Shown: piece after piece, positions 16,129 to 24,009 of the stretch
How the letters are laid out: every line of letters begins with the position of its first letter
How positions within the stretch are numbered: position 1 is the stretch's first letter
Notes under the pieces: generated by a model
Database searches by the model: none
What the model saw: only the letters and a program-made list of their open reading frames with translations
Told to the model about the DNA's origin: nothing
Source of the DNA: Halorubrum sp. GN11_10-6_MGM
GTDB taxonomy: Archaea; Halobacteriota; Halobacteria; Halobacteriales; Haloferacaceae
Assembly: GCF_005435165.1 (NCBI RefSeq)
Contig: NZ_SGUC01000028.1
Span: 1-39,002 of the forward strand
DNA: 39,002 nucleotides
Direction: 5' to 3'
Made by a program: the position numbers and the translations under genes

Positions 16129-18150
16129 ATGGCATCGTTCGAGACTACATCTTCTGACGAGACCGGGAATGCCCGAACCGGCACTCTCCACACTCCTCAC
16201 GGTGATGTAGAAACGCCAGCATTCTTCCCCGTTGTCAATTTCATAGGCGGACCGGATGAGAAATCAGGGGGGATATGGAGCCGACTTCGCAATCATCTAT
16301 TCGGCGAACCGGATTTTCAGGGAGCGATGTTTCAAGCGATGAGCTTCCTCGATTTTAACATCTCTCCTGATTCTCTCAAAAACTGGCGATCAAAGTCTCT
16401 TCATGAGCATTTCAGTGGCCATGAGCCAGTTAAGCCATATCACGACCAGCCGGAGGACTTTACCAAGCCGTTGTTCGTTGACTCTGGCGGATTCAAACTG
16501 CTGAATTCGGATACATTCGGAGATCGCCCTGAGGAGGGTGGTTCAGATAATGACTGGTCGATATACACCAATCCGGAGAGCATCCTTGAACTGCAACTTG
16601 ACTACGGTGCGGACATACTCGCTACACTAGATTACCCCATCCCACCGAATCTCAACGAAGAGGAGACGACCCAGCGAATGGAAGACAGTATTGATAGTGC
16701 CATCCGCTGTCTTGAGCTTCTTGAGGAAAAAGAAGACTCACCGGCAGTCTACGTGGCCATACATGGCCACGACTACGAGACGATCAACTGGTATGTTGGT
16801 ACGTTTCTCGACCGGGCAGGAGACCTTGATGACGCATTCGAGGGGTTCGCAGTAGGATCGCTGGTTCCACTCCGCACTAACGTAGAAACACTCGTTGATA
16901 TTGTACAAGGTGCAAAGGACGCAATTCCTGAAGATCGAGTAGACGACCTCGGATTACACCTATTCGGCATCAGCGGTAAGTTCACTGCACTTCTTGCTCT
17001 CCTAGGTGCAGACTCGTTCGATTCGTCAAGTTACATTCGTGCTGCCCAATTCAAGAAATTCATTAACCGCGAAATCGGCGTTGACGACGGTACGACTGTT
17101 CGTCACCCGGATTCGGATAGTCACGATCTCGGTGACTTTGGTGTCGACATAGAACGGACATCTGAAGCGCGCTGGGCAGCAGATTGGTCAAAGTTCTCTG
17201 CGGATCAGATCCCCGAAGACTGGGATTGCCAGTGTTCAGCTTGCGAAGCGCTCCGCGAGATTGGGTATGAGCAGATGCAGTCAACTCTCTTCGACAGCAA
17301 ATCGTATGACCAAAGCGGAGATCATATGAAGAGTGACTTCTACGCGCTCATGGGGTATCACAACTTCCACGTTTACCAAGACGAGATGGACTATGTCCGT
17401 GGTCTTATCCAACAGGGGGATGGTGAACTCCTTGAATACGTCGCTAAAATGGCGCGCAATGACGTAGGCGGAATTAGACAAGCACTCAAACGGGCCACCG
17501 TCCGGGACAGAGGTCTTGCTACGGAACTTAGAGAGCGTGGATACGACAGGCTTGTCGCCGAACGAGCTGAAGGAGAACAGGAACGGCTCAATGTCGACCT
17601 TCCGGTTGAAAGCCACGAGATCTCTCTTGAGTACACGCCTGAGGACTTCAATGTGCTAGAGCGTGACGACTACTCTCCGGGTGACGAACGGGTACTTTTG
17701 ATCGTACCCTGTAGCCAGACCAAGCCATACTCGAATTCTCGTACTCATCGAGTAGTTGCTGATGCAATCGCGGAGTGGAACGACGATGTACACAAAGTAA
17801 CTGTATCTGGGATGTATGGACCAGTACCTGAAGAATTTGAGAATATTCCACCGATCAAATCATACGAATACGTTCTAACCGATGTCGAAACAGACCGTCA
17901 GAATCTCATCCAAAATCGGCTCGTTGGCTATCTAAATCGTTTTGGAGACGACTTTGACGTAATTGTTGGCTACGCCACGAGTAAGACATATCGTGAAGTC
18001 ATCAAGCGATCTCTAGAAGAGTATAAACAGGGTGTAGTTCTGCCTCGTGACCCCGAAATGCGAGCGTTGACAGAACACTTCCGTGCAACGAATCTTCAAG
18101 AATTGGCAGACTATCTTGAGGAAGAATTAGCACCACAAACTCAGAATTAG
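16129..18150 (+). CDS. TGT-like transglycosylase fused to ArcS-like archaeosine-forming domain
   Basis: A 673-aa two-part enzyme. Residues about 1-420 form a TGT fold with DSGGF (118-122), LDYP with D168, GSLVPL (243-248), a nucleophile segment DSFDSSS with D298, and a C367-x-C369-x2-C372 zinc site with a histidine near 411-414. Residues about 520-665 carry the exact ArcS signature PC-x3-KPY-x2-S-x2-H (P527, C528, K532, Y534, S537, H540). ArcS adds lysine to preQ0 in tRNA on the way to archaeosine. True ArcS has a degenerate TGT part and a PUA domain; here the TGT part looks catalytically complete and no PUA is seen. I infer insertion of preQ0 into DNA and its conversion in place. An alternative is a tRNA-acting paralogue. 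Confidence 0.8.
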   Translation: MASFETTSSDETGNARTGTLHTPHGDVETPAFFPVVNFIGGPDEKSGGIWSRLRNHLFGEPDFQGAMFQAMSFLDFNISPDSLKNWRSKSLHEHFSGHEPVKPYHDQPEDFTKPLFVDSGGFKLLNSDTFGDRPEEGGSDNDWSIYTNPESILELQLDYGADILATLDYPIPPNLNEEETTQRMEDSIDSAIRCLELLEEKEDSPAVYVAIHGHDYETINWYVGTFLDRAGDLDDAFEGFAVGSLVPLRTNVETLVDIVQGAKDAIPEDRVDDLGLHLFGISGKFTALLALLGADSFDSSSYIRAAQFKKFINREIGVDDGTTVRHPDSDSHDLGDFGVDIERTSEARWAADWSKFSADQIPEDWDCQCSACEALREIGYEQMQSTLFDSKSYDQSGDHMKSDFYALMGYHNFHVYQDEMDYVRGLIQQGDGELLEYVAKMARNDVGGIRQALKRATVRDRGLATELRERGYDRLVAERAEGEQERLNVDLPVESHEISLEYTPEDFNVLERDDYSPGDERVLLIVPCSQTKPYSNSRTHRVVADAIAEWNDDVHKVTVSGMYGPVPEEFENIPPIKSYEYVLTDVETDRQNLIQNRLVGYLNRFGDDFDVIVGYATSKTYREVIKRSLEEYKQGVVLPRDPEMRALTEHFRATNLQELADYLEEELAPQTQN

Positions 18151-18427
18151 ATTAATATTACAAACAATTCAGATCATTCGTCTGCTCTTAGACGAGAATT
18201 TGCTGTGTGGTTTCTGACCTTGTTGAGCTTCACAGCTGGTACTTGGCTTCGAGAATTGTACTGAATACTGAGATAGTTCTTACCAGCTCTACTAAATTCC
18301 TCATATAATTGTGTTTTTGACACTTGTACAGTATACATAGCGCAGTTCCGTCAGAATCAACGTTCCAAGATATGTGGCTCTGTTGAAATCCTCAGAGAGT
18401 TACATGTTCGTCCTGTAATTCTACGGG

Positions 18428-19249
18428 ATGAAGGCCCTCCCGAAGTCGCAGATTCTCCGTTTTACTGAGAAAGCGATCCATCTGGCCCGCCGAGCGGTTT
18501 CTCGGTACTCCTCGAAATTCTCTAAACACCGCTATACACTTCCGCAGCATGTTGTTCTGCTGTGTCTCAAAGTTCGGAAGAACACGACCTATCGTGGTCT
18601 GCTTGATGAACTAATTGAGATGCCACGCATACGTCGTGTTCTCGGGCTAACCGAGCTTCCTACTGCTTCAACGCTCTGTAAGGCGTTCAACCGGCTTGAT
18701 ATGGCTGTGTGGCGTATCATTTTGACTCTCTCAGCGACGTTACTTCCGACAAGCGGAGTTGTTGGTGTTGATGCGTCAGGGTTCGACCGTAGTCACGCTT
18801 CGAAACACTACACGAAACGTGCTGAACTCACGATTCAGCAGCTCAAGGTGACGTTGCTGGTCGATGCGAAGGTAAACGCAATTCTCGATCTACACGTGAC
18901 GACGACTCGAAAACACGATAGCCAGATCGCTCCGTCGTTGATCAAGCGCAACCCCGAGTGTATCGATATTCTCCTCGGAGACAAAGGCTACGACGATCAG
19001 AAAATCAGACGGCTCGCCCGGCAACACGAGGTTCGGCCACTGATTAAGCATCGTGAGTTCACATCACTGCACAAGGCATGGAACGCACGCTTAGACGCTG
19101 ATCTCTACGGACAACGGAGTCAATCCGAGACTGTGAACTCAACACTCAAACGAAAGTATGGTGCGTTTGTCCGGTCACGGCGGTGGTGGAAGCAGTTCCG
19201 TGAACTCACCATCGCCTGTCTCATTCATAATGTAGATCGATCACTCTGA
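18428..19249 (+). CDS. IS5-family transposase
   Basis: A 273-aa DDE transposase. The N-terminal helical part is basic. GVVGVDASGF near 113-122 holds the first catalytic Asp; LLGDKGYDDQKIR near 178-190 holds the second Asp with the DxGY-like turn. A C-terminal NSTLKRKYG segment near 230-240, after SQSETV, holds the Glu (E-x6-K type). Length matches autonomous haloarchaeal IS5 elements. It is complete and without frameshift, so it could also act on the related transposase-less elements in this window. Confidence 0.9.
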   Translation: MKALPKSQILRFTEKAIHLARRAVSRYSSKFSKHRYTLPQHVVLLCLKVRKNTTYRGLLDELIEMPRIRRVLGLTELPTASTLCKAFNRLDMAVWRIILTLSATLLPTSGVVGVDASGFDRSHASKHYTKRAELTIQQLKVTLLVDAKVNAILDLHVTTTRKHDSQIAPSLIKRNPECIDILLGDKGYDDQKIRRLARQHEVRPLIKHREFTSLHKAWNARLDADLYGQRSQSETVNSTLKRKYGAFVRSRRWWKQFRELTIACLIHNVDRSL

Positions 19250-19334
19250 GCGGTCAATACAGGTCGTTAACCTACCTAAAGCCGACCGATTTTCTCGGGA
19301 GTAAGTATTTATCGGAGCACTATGGAGTATTCAT

Positions 19335-19652
19335 ATGGCAACGTCCTCCAAGACCCTCAATGTGGGATTGCGTGATGTCGGTTTTTCCCTCCTGTGTATC
19401 GTGTCGGTCGCCGCGATACTGCCCGTACAATTCGTCTCACTGATCGTCTTCGATACCATCGGACTCGACCAATTCATTCCCAGTGCAGTGATTTATACGG
19501 TGGTGCCTGCTGTAGTGGTGACTGCTATTCCGGCAATCGTGGCCGCTCGTCAATACAACCGTCGGGGTTCGCGGGTGATTACGGCGGTAGTGTTCATCGC
19601 CGCGATCCTCGCTTCTGTCCTCATGTGGAGCGGGTTCTTCGTCATCGGATAG
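19335..19652 (+). CDS. small membrane protein, IS passenger
   Basis: A 105-aa protein with three hydrophobic segments (about 14-34, 48-68 and 82-102). Not recognised as a family. TATTTATC about 25-30 nt upstream is a good TATA box, so it has its own leaderless promoter. It lies between the transposase and the right end of the element and is therefore carried by it. Two neighbouring transposase-less elements carry unrelated small membrane proteins, which suggests that the element family picks up such cargo. Confidence 0.65.
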   Translation: MATSSKTLNVGLRDVGFSLLCIVSVAAILPVQFVSLIVFDTIGLDQFIPSAVIYTVVPAVVVTAIPAIVAARQYNRRGSRVITAVVFIAAILASVLMWSGFFVIG

Positions 19653-19753
19653 CGACGAAACACACGCAGCTCTCGCCAACCGGCTGTTTCATCTGTGTAT
19701 ATGTCTGAAGAATAGGGTTTCAACAGAGCCAGATATGTGTAATACTGAGCAGT

Positions 19754-20002
19754 CTACCAGCCACTGGTTAACGACGAAATGAATCCAAAGACAGCTAGTA
19801 GGTCAACAATGCCCAGCAAACCACCGATGGTGACCCATCCTATCACAAGGTCGTTTGCTGTACCAGAGAACGGCCCAGAAAAGATGTCCATCGGGGCAAC
19901 ACCGATAATCATCGATAAAATAAGCGTGGACAACAGGTACGCGACATTTCCGACGACAAGTCCGATAACTAGCTCTATCAAGTCGTCCCCAGTTCTACTC
20001 AT
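19754..20002 (-). CDS. small membrane protein
   Basis: An 82-aa protein with two to three hydrophobic segments: LVIGLVVGNVAYLLSTLIL near the start, then a GWVTIGGLLGIVDLLAVFGF segment. I chose the ATG at 20002 because the 23 residues read from the ATG at 20071 are polar and unlike a membrane protein start. Not recognised. It lies just right of the IS target duplication. Confidence 0.5.
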   Translation of the reverse strand: MSRTGDDLIELVIGLVVGNVAYLLSTLILSMIIGVAPMDIFSGPFSGTANDLVIGWVTIGGLLGIVDLLAVFGFISSLTSGW

Positions 20003-20223
20003 TACCTCACATGAATTGGGCCGTGTTACAAAGTTACCGCTCAGTATTGTCTTGCCTGAGTGTGTCCTCATAGTAGGATGGTGGTGTTGTAGGCATTCGG
20101 TGCGTGTGTGTATGACGGTGGTATCTGGGTGTTAGGAGGCTGTTGAGTTGTTCTGTAGAGTTTGGTGTTCGAATTGGTATCAGACAAAGTATTTTACGTA
20201 GATCTTTCATAGTATAGTATGAA

Positions 20224-20865
20224 ATGATAAATACAGAAACGATAGACCGCGACCCACAGATAGACAAGACAACCACGCATGTCACGAGCGCAAAAGACCT
20301 GAAGAAAGAAAGCCGTCGTCACGCACACGGGGTATTCCGCTCATGGGGTGACGGAGGGTACCACACAACTCCGCTCACGATCGCAGAAAAAATCGCGGAC
20401 GTGGCACAAGAGCACAGAGCGAAGATCACTGCAGACGAAGGGGCATACATTGAGTGTGAGGGGTACTCGGCGGGTATGAGCGTTGACCTCCTCCTCTCAG
20501 AGGACGTCGTTGACGGCTTCGAAACCGCACTGCAAGACGAATTTACACACAAGAACACTCATCCTGAAGTGAGAGACATCATCGGGCTCGGGCAGTACCG
20601 GGAATCACTCCGAGACGCCGCGGAATTCGCAGCCAACGACGACACCGACACGGAAGAAATCGTGGAGTTAGTCGAACACGGATACAGAGTGACAGAAAAC
20701 GAAATCCGCGAGGTCAAAACAAGTGAAGACATGGCCCAAGAGGTGCGGAATGCGAAGAGTACACTCCGCGGCGCATTGTACGACCTGCCCGATGACCTAG
20801 ACGACTCCTGGGTCTTCGTGTCCGTGTACGTCCGTCTCGATGCCGCGGATCCGTTCTTGGGATAG
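20224..20865 (+). CDS. unknown acidic protein, provirus/plasmid type
   Basis: A 213-aa acidic protein that I do not recognise. The centre carries a helical region and a WVFVSVYVRL strand near the end. No catalytic motif is evident. It begins a run of four same-strand genes ending in a tyrosine recombinase, with short gaps, which looks like the remains of an integrated virus or plasmid. A TATA-like CATAGTATAG lies just upstream. Confidence 0.55.
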   Translation: MINTETIDRDPQIDKTTTHVTSAKDLKKESRRHAHGVFRSWGDGGYHTTPLTIAEKIADVAQEHRAKITADEGAYIECEGYSAGMSVDLLLSEDVVDGFETALQDEFTHKNTHPEVRDIIGLGQYRESLRDAAEFAANDDTDTEEIVELVEHGYRVTENEIREVKTSEDMAQEVRNAKSTLRGALYDLPDDLDDSWVFVSVYVRLDAADPFLG

Positions 20866-20939
20866 TTGAATAAGCCGCTCCGATGAGCATTACCGGGTTC
20901 AGTTCCTGGCAGCATCCTGCCTATCAAGGGCGTAACACA

Positions 20940-21197
20940 ATGCAACACAACACGGATGTCGGGCGTATAGAAGCCGCTCAGAACACTGCAGAACGGTTGA
21001 AGAGCACCAATGTGCTCACCCCACGAGAGGCTGATGCATACGCGTTCCGTTCTATCTACAACATCCCTCGCGGCGAGACAGCTGACGCGCTCGGCGTCAG
21101 TAAATCGAGGGTCGATAACGCGCTACGGTCGGCGAAAGACGCCATCGCTGGCGCTCGTATCCTCATCAACATGCTTGACGACACGGAGATAGAGTGA
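20940..21197 (+). CDS. helix-turn-helix protein (sigma-70 region 4-like)
   Basis: An 85-aa protein. Residues about 27-72 form a sigma-region-4/LuxR-like helix-turn-helix: LTPREADAYAF, then GETADALGVSKSRVDNALRSAKDAI. Such small HTH proteins are common in haloarchaeal plasmids and viruses and probably act as transcription regulators. The ATG at 20883 in frame would add 19 residues. Located in the provirus-like cluster, upstream of an operator-like inverted repeat. Confidence 0.7.
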   Translation: MQHNTDVGRIEAAQNTAERLKSTNVLTPREADAYAFRSIYNIPRGETADALGVSKSRVDNALRSAKDAIAGARILINMLDDTEIE

Positions 21198-21249
21198 TGA
21201 ATATTCACTCCATTACGTACTATAGGCTCTGAAAAGAGCGAGATCGACC

Positions 21250-21276
21250 TGTCCGATAACCCCCTATTAACGGACA
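21250..21276 (+). promoter_or_regulatory. promoter with flanking inverted repeat (candidate operator)
   Basis: TGTCCGATAA and TTAACGGACA form an imperfect 10-bp inverted repeat (9 of 10 match) that brackets TATTAA, which is centred about 29 nt before the GTG at 21296. A repressor bound here would cover the TATA box. The nearby HTH protein at 20940 is a candidate; this is inference. Confidence 0.45.
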
Positions 21277-21295
21277 ATTTCGGCGTGATTCGACC

Positions 21296-21583
21296 GTGAC
21301 CGAGGAGAAAATTCGGGTAAATGTTGAATCTATTGACCGCGCTGTGAGGAACGCGGACACACCTCCCTCCCGTTTTATGATCGTTGATCACATATCACAT
21401 AGTATGGTGATGACGGACGAACTCCCCGAGATGTTCGACGATGACGCCGACGAACCAACCCAAGAAGAGACTGCCGCGGCAATCGCCGACGCCGCGCTCC
21501 TCGAAGTGGAGGAACGCGACGCTGATGACGACACGATCGTACAAGCAATCGACGAGCTCCGTGAGGAAGCCGGACTGAAATAA
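21296..21583 (+). CDS. small acidic protein before integrase
   Basis: A 95-aa very acidic protein, rich in Asp and Glu in its C-terminal half, not recognised. The GTG at 21296 fits the TATA box about 29 nt upstream; an ATG at 21404 would give a 59-aa protein. The stop overlaps the integrase start (TAATG), so both are coexpressed. It may assist or regulate the recombinase. Confidence 0.5.
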   Translation: MTEEKIRVNVESIDRAVRNADTPPSRFMIVDHISHSMVMTDELPEMFDDDADEPTQEETAAAIADAALLEVEERDADDDTIVQAIDELREEAGLK

Positions 21584-22263
21584 TGAGAATGAAACCGTAC
21601 GACGAACGCGACGGGTACAGAGTGTGGCTCAGTGGCGACGAGCTTGAAAGACTCATCGAAACGATGTACGACAAGGGGGGGACGTCGCACCGAATCGCCG
21701 GACGGTTGGGCGGGCACTGCGGGCTCAGGCGCGACGAGGCGAGCAAATCACGTCCAATAGACGTCGTCGAGTCGCACGGTGAGTGTGTGTTACGAGTATG
21801 GGAGGACCAGGCGAAGCGGGACAAGTATCGAGAAACACCCATCCCCCAAGACCTCGCAGACCAGATTCGAATGATCCCCGAGTTCAAAGACCAGGCGGTC
21901 GATGACGCGGTCCTCGATGTCTCCGGGAAGACGATCAATCGGTGGGTCAAGCGAGCCTGCGAAACGCTCTATGCCGACAGTGGCGACGAGGCATGGACGT
22001 ACGTCACCTATCACGACCTCAGGCGCACGTGGGGGACAAGAATGCTTGAGACCGGTGTGCTCCCCTCTGTCGTCATGTGGCACGGTGGATGGGACGATTG
22101 GGAGACATTCAGAGAACACTACTTAGGCGAGTTCTCTCCCGCAGCGCTCGCCCGCGAACGGTCGAAAGTCGAATGGTTGGGCGGCGAGAGTGAGCGGCGA
22201 GAGGAGCAACACGTGACGACCGCAGCACCCCCGGCATCAGGCGCTCAGTATCGCTCCGATTGA
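21583..22263 (+). CDS. tyrosine recombinase (integrase), short form
   Basis: A 226-aa XerC/phage-integrase-type catalytic domain. Visible residues are Arg in GLRRDEAS (about 48-55), a Lys in the AKRDKYRE beta-hairpin, HDLRR (box II H-x-x-R) near 145-149, a WHGGWDDW segment carrying the second His/Trp, and the nucleophile Tyr in REHYLGEF. It lacks the usual N-terminal core-binding SAM-like domain, as seen in some haloarchaeal virus integrases. It may have inserted the surrounding cluster; the only tRNA-like attachment sequences in the window are near 29.6-29.9 kb. Confidence 0.8.
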   Translation: MRMKPYDERDGYRVWLSGDELERLIETMYDKGGTSHRIAGRLGGHCGLRRDEASKSRPIDVVESHGECVLRVWEDQAKRDKYRETPIPQDLADQIRMIPEFKDQAVDDAVLDVSGKTINRWVKRACETLYADSGDEAWTYVTYHDLRRTWGTRMLETGVLPSVVMWHGGWDDWETFREHYLGEFSPAALARERSKVEWLGGESERREEQHVTTAAPPASGAQYRSD

Positions 22264-22305
22264 CGACCTCTCAAAACTTTCACTTGTAGTTTGGACGGGT
22301 AGCTA

Positions 22306-22405
22306 ATGACCAAGAGCAATGACGATCGTGTGTGAAACGCTCGAAACAGTCTCCGGGGCCGAGGATGCGCCGACACCAACGGACTCCGCTGAGGGTCTGT
22401 TGGGT
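22306..22405 (+). pseudogene. 5' fragment of a paralogue of the gene at 23256, cut by an element
   Basis: The DNA from about 22270 to 22405 aligns with 23220-23350, including the upstream region. Both begin ATGACC and continue GACGATCGTG. A frameshift follows after about nine codons, then the second frame matches the APTPTDS segment of the intact paralogue. The copy ends abruptly at the left end of the element at 22406. Confidence 0.7.
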
Positions 22406-23052
22406 GGCTCTGTTGAAATCCTATTGTTCAGACATAAGATCGTGCGAAACAGCCGGTCGATGAGAACTGCGTATCGACCGATGTTGATCAACGGACGCGT
22501 TGTGACCACACTTGTCGGGCGCGTCCATCGAATACTGCTATAACGAGCCCAAGAGAGCAAAAGAATCCGAGCCCTCCAACGGATAACCAGAGTCGGTAGA
22601 GTGTAGTGACGAGGAATAAATAGACGGCCAAACCGAGAGAGACGGATGTCAACAAGGCGAACGTCACTGCTTTCCAACTGGGAGATTCGTCACGGGAGTA
22701 CCTGTACGCATTTGTCGTAAGCACAACGAGAGAGGCCCAGCCTGCCGCAAGCACGGTAAACCAAAGAAGACCAATGAGGATGAGAACTGAACCAACTGTC
22801 CCCTGAAACCCGAAACCTACAATGGTTCCGCAAAGCAGGAAAAGATAGAAACCTACTACGAATTCTTCAAGAGCACTGATTGACGATTCAGCCATACTGA
22901 CTTCATTTAACGATTACTACATAATTGCTGGGGGTGAAAGATTCATACTACTGTTTTCGAACTACCCCTCCTGAATCAATTAATAGGTGAATTCCCTGTA
23001 TTGACCACGACCGGGTTAGAATATATCACCTACTGAGGATTTCAACAAAGCC
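22406..23052. mobile_element. transposase-less element with membrane-protein cargo
   Basis: A 647-bp element with ends GGCTCTGTTGAAATCC and GGATTTCAACAAAGCC and the perfect 8-bp target duplication TGTTGGGT at 22398-22405 and 23053-23060. It is in inverted orientation relative to the IS at 18376: its left end resembles that IS right end (CCTATTGTTCAGACATA). It has no transposase gene; its only ORF is on the minus strand. Presumably mobilised in trans by the related IS. Confidence 0.88.
22488..22895 (-). CDS. four-span membrane protein, element cargo
   Basis: A 135-aa protein with about four hydrophobic segments: FVVGFYLFLLCGTIVGFGF, then ILIGLLWFTVLAAGWASL, then a VTFALLTSVSLGLAVYLFL region, then LGFFCSLGLVIAVF. 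A basic loop follows each pair. Not recognised. It fills most of the short element and is the only gene in it. The ATG at 22895 lies close to the right end of the element, so its promoter must be inside the element. Confidence 0.6.
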   Translation of the reverse strand: MAESSISALEEFVVGFYLFLLCGTIVGFGFQGTVGSVLILIGLLWFTVLAAGWASLVVLTTNAYRYSRDESPSWKAVTFALLTSVSLGLAVYLFLVTTLYRLWLSVGGLGFFCSLGLVIAVFDGRARQVWSQRVR

Positions 23053-23059
23053 TGTTGGG

Positions 23060-23213
23060 TCAAATAAGGCCGAGGAGTCCGACGGAGGTCATAGCCAGCC
23101 CGATTAAGAGTATCAGTGCCTGCCGAGGGCCGACTGCGTCGCGGAAGGGCATGCCCGTCCATACGGAAGGATGCGACAAAACAATACCGTGTGTTGAGGA
23201 TTTCAACAGAAGT
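23060..23213 (-). pseudogene. tail of a membrane protein next to a broken element end
   Basis: The minus strand encodes a clean C-terminus, ending with a hydrophobic segment (LILLIGLAMTSVGLLGLI) and a TGA at 23060-23062. Upstream it runs into GTTGAAATCC, an incomplete terminal repeat at about 23198-23213. I read it as the remains of another cargo element whose middle was lost. The TGA overlaps the right copy of the TGTTGGGT duplication. Confidence 0.5.
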
Positions 23214-23255
23214 ACACCCTCAAAATTATTAGTTGTAGTCTCAGATCAATAGCCA

Positions 23256-23480
23256 ATGACCGAGAACAACGACGATCGTGACGGTGAAGCGCTTGAGCTG
23301 GCCTCGGGAGGCGAGGGTGCGCCGACGCCGACGGACTCAGAAGAGTCGTTGTTCGGCGACCGAGAGTCCAACAAGACTCCGTCCGACCTCCGAGGAGAAC
23401 TGGCGGATGACAGCGACGAGGATGAGGATGAGGAGCCGTCTGCCAGCGAGATGCTCCTGCGAGAGCGAGAGCGTGACTAA
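23256..23480 (+). CDS. small acidic disordered protein
   Basis: A 74-aa very acidic protein with a Gly-Glu-Gly, Pro-Thr-Pro-Thr stretch and a run of Asp and Glu near residues 50-58. It is probably disordered and not recognised. A decayed paralogue including upstream DNA is at 22270-22405. The gene downstream (23556) also has a decayed relative (29448-29564), so the two may form a unit that was duplicated in this region. Confidence 0.5.
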   Translation: MTENNDDRDGEALELASGGEGAPTPTDSEESLFGDRESNKTPSDLRGELADDSDEDEDEEPSASEMLLRERERD

Positions 23481-23555
23481 CTGAGAGGATCATTCTATTT
23501 ATGATCACTTATTTTGCTAAGTTTTAATAGGAGAGATCATACGTCGACAAGTGAA

Positions 23556-23945
23556 ATGTCGAACCCAAACGACGACGAAGAATACCCGAGTGGCTTCGAA
23601 GAGGACGCGCAAATCCTGAAGAATTCGCAGATCAAATTCATCAGATTAGGGAATCGACTCTCAGCATCGATTATATCAATCCATGTCGTACGCGGCAATT
23701 ACCGGCGGGAGACGGCAGCAAGTGTCGAGCTCCGCAATCTTGTAGAGCACGACATGAGCGAGGACATGTACGATGCCGAGGAAGAGAAGATCGACTATCA
23801 AGCACTCTCATCGGAGCTCCGAGAGCGAGTAGATGCACTAATCGAGCACTCGGTGAGACCTAGCGAATACAAAGAGATGACCGAGGACGGCGTCGATACG
23901 GGGGAGAACGATGTTGAAATCGGACGGCGACACGATCGTGACTGA
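23556..23945 (+). CDS. unknown small protein paired with acidic protein
   Basis: A 129-aa soluble protein, not recognised. A central hydrophobic strand region (IKFIRLGNRLSASIISIHVV) is followed by helices and a LIEHSVRPSEY motif that also appears in the remnant at 29448. I chose the ATG at 23556 because TTTTAATAG lies about 28 nt upstream, a leaderless promoter. Both this gene and the upstream acidic gene end in polar RRHDRD/RERERD-like tails. Confidence 0.55.
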   Translation: MSNPNDDEEYPSGFEEDAQILKNSQIKFIRLGNRLSASIISIHVVRGNYRRETAASVELRNLVEHDMSEDMYDAEEEKIDYQALSSELRERVDALIEHSVRPSEYKEMTEDGVDTGENDVEIGRRHDRD

Positions 23946-24009
23946 CTGAGAGGGAGACAAGAACCTCGCGGTTGCGTAGGCTATCCTGATTGGCGATATT
24001 GACTGAGGT

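Larger units (their letters stand above)
18376..19730 (+). mobile_element. IS5-type (ISH1-like) insertion sequence, complete, with passenger gene
   Basis: A 1355-bp element. The left end GGCTCTGTTGAAATCC and right end GGGTTTCAACAGAGCC form the terminal inverted repeat. The perfect 8-bp target duplication AGATATGT is at 18368-18375 and 19731-19738. It carries a DDE transposase gene and downstream a small membrane-protein gene inside the same ends. An 8-bp duplication fits the ISH1 subgroup of IS5. The insertion lies between the TGT-ArcS gene and the next gene and breaks no ORF that I can see. Confidence 0.9.

Noticed and set aside
16129-18150. Calling this gene the ordinary cellular ArcS
   Set aside because: The TGT part keeps what look like catalytic residues, a PUA domain is not seen, and it sits in an operon with GHKL, DUF6884 and another TGT-like gene in an AT-rich island.
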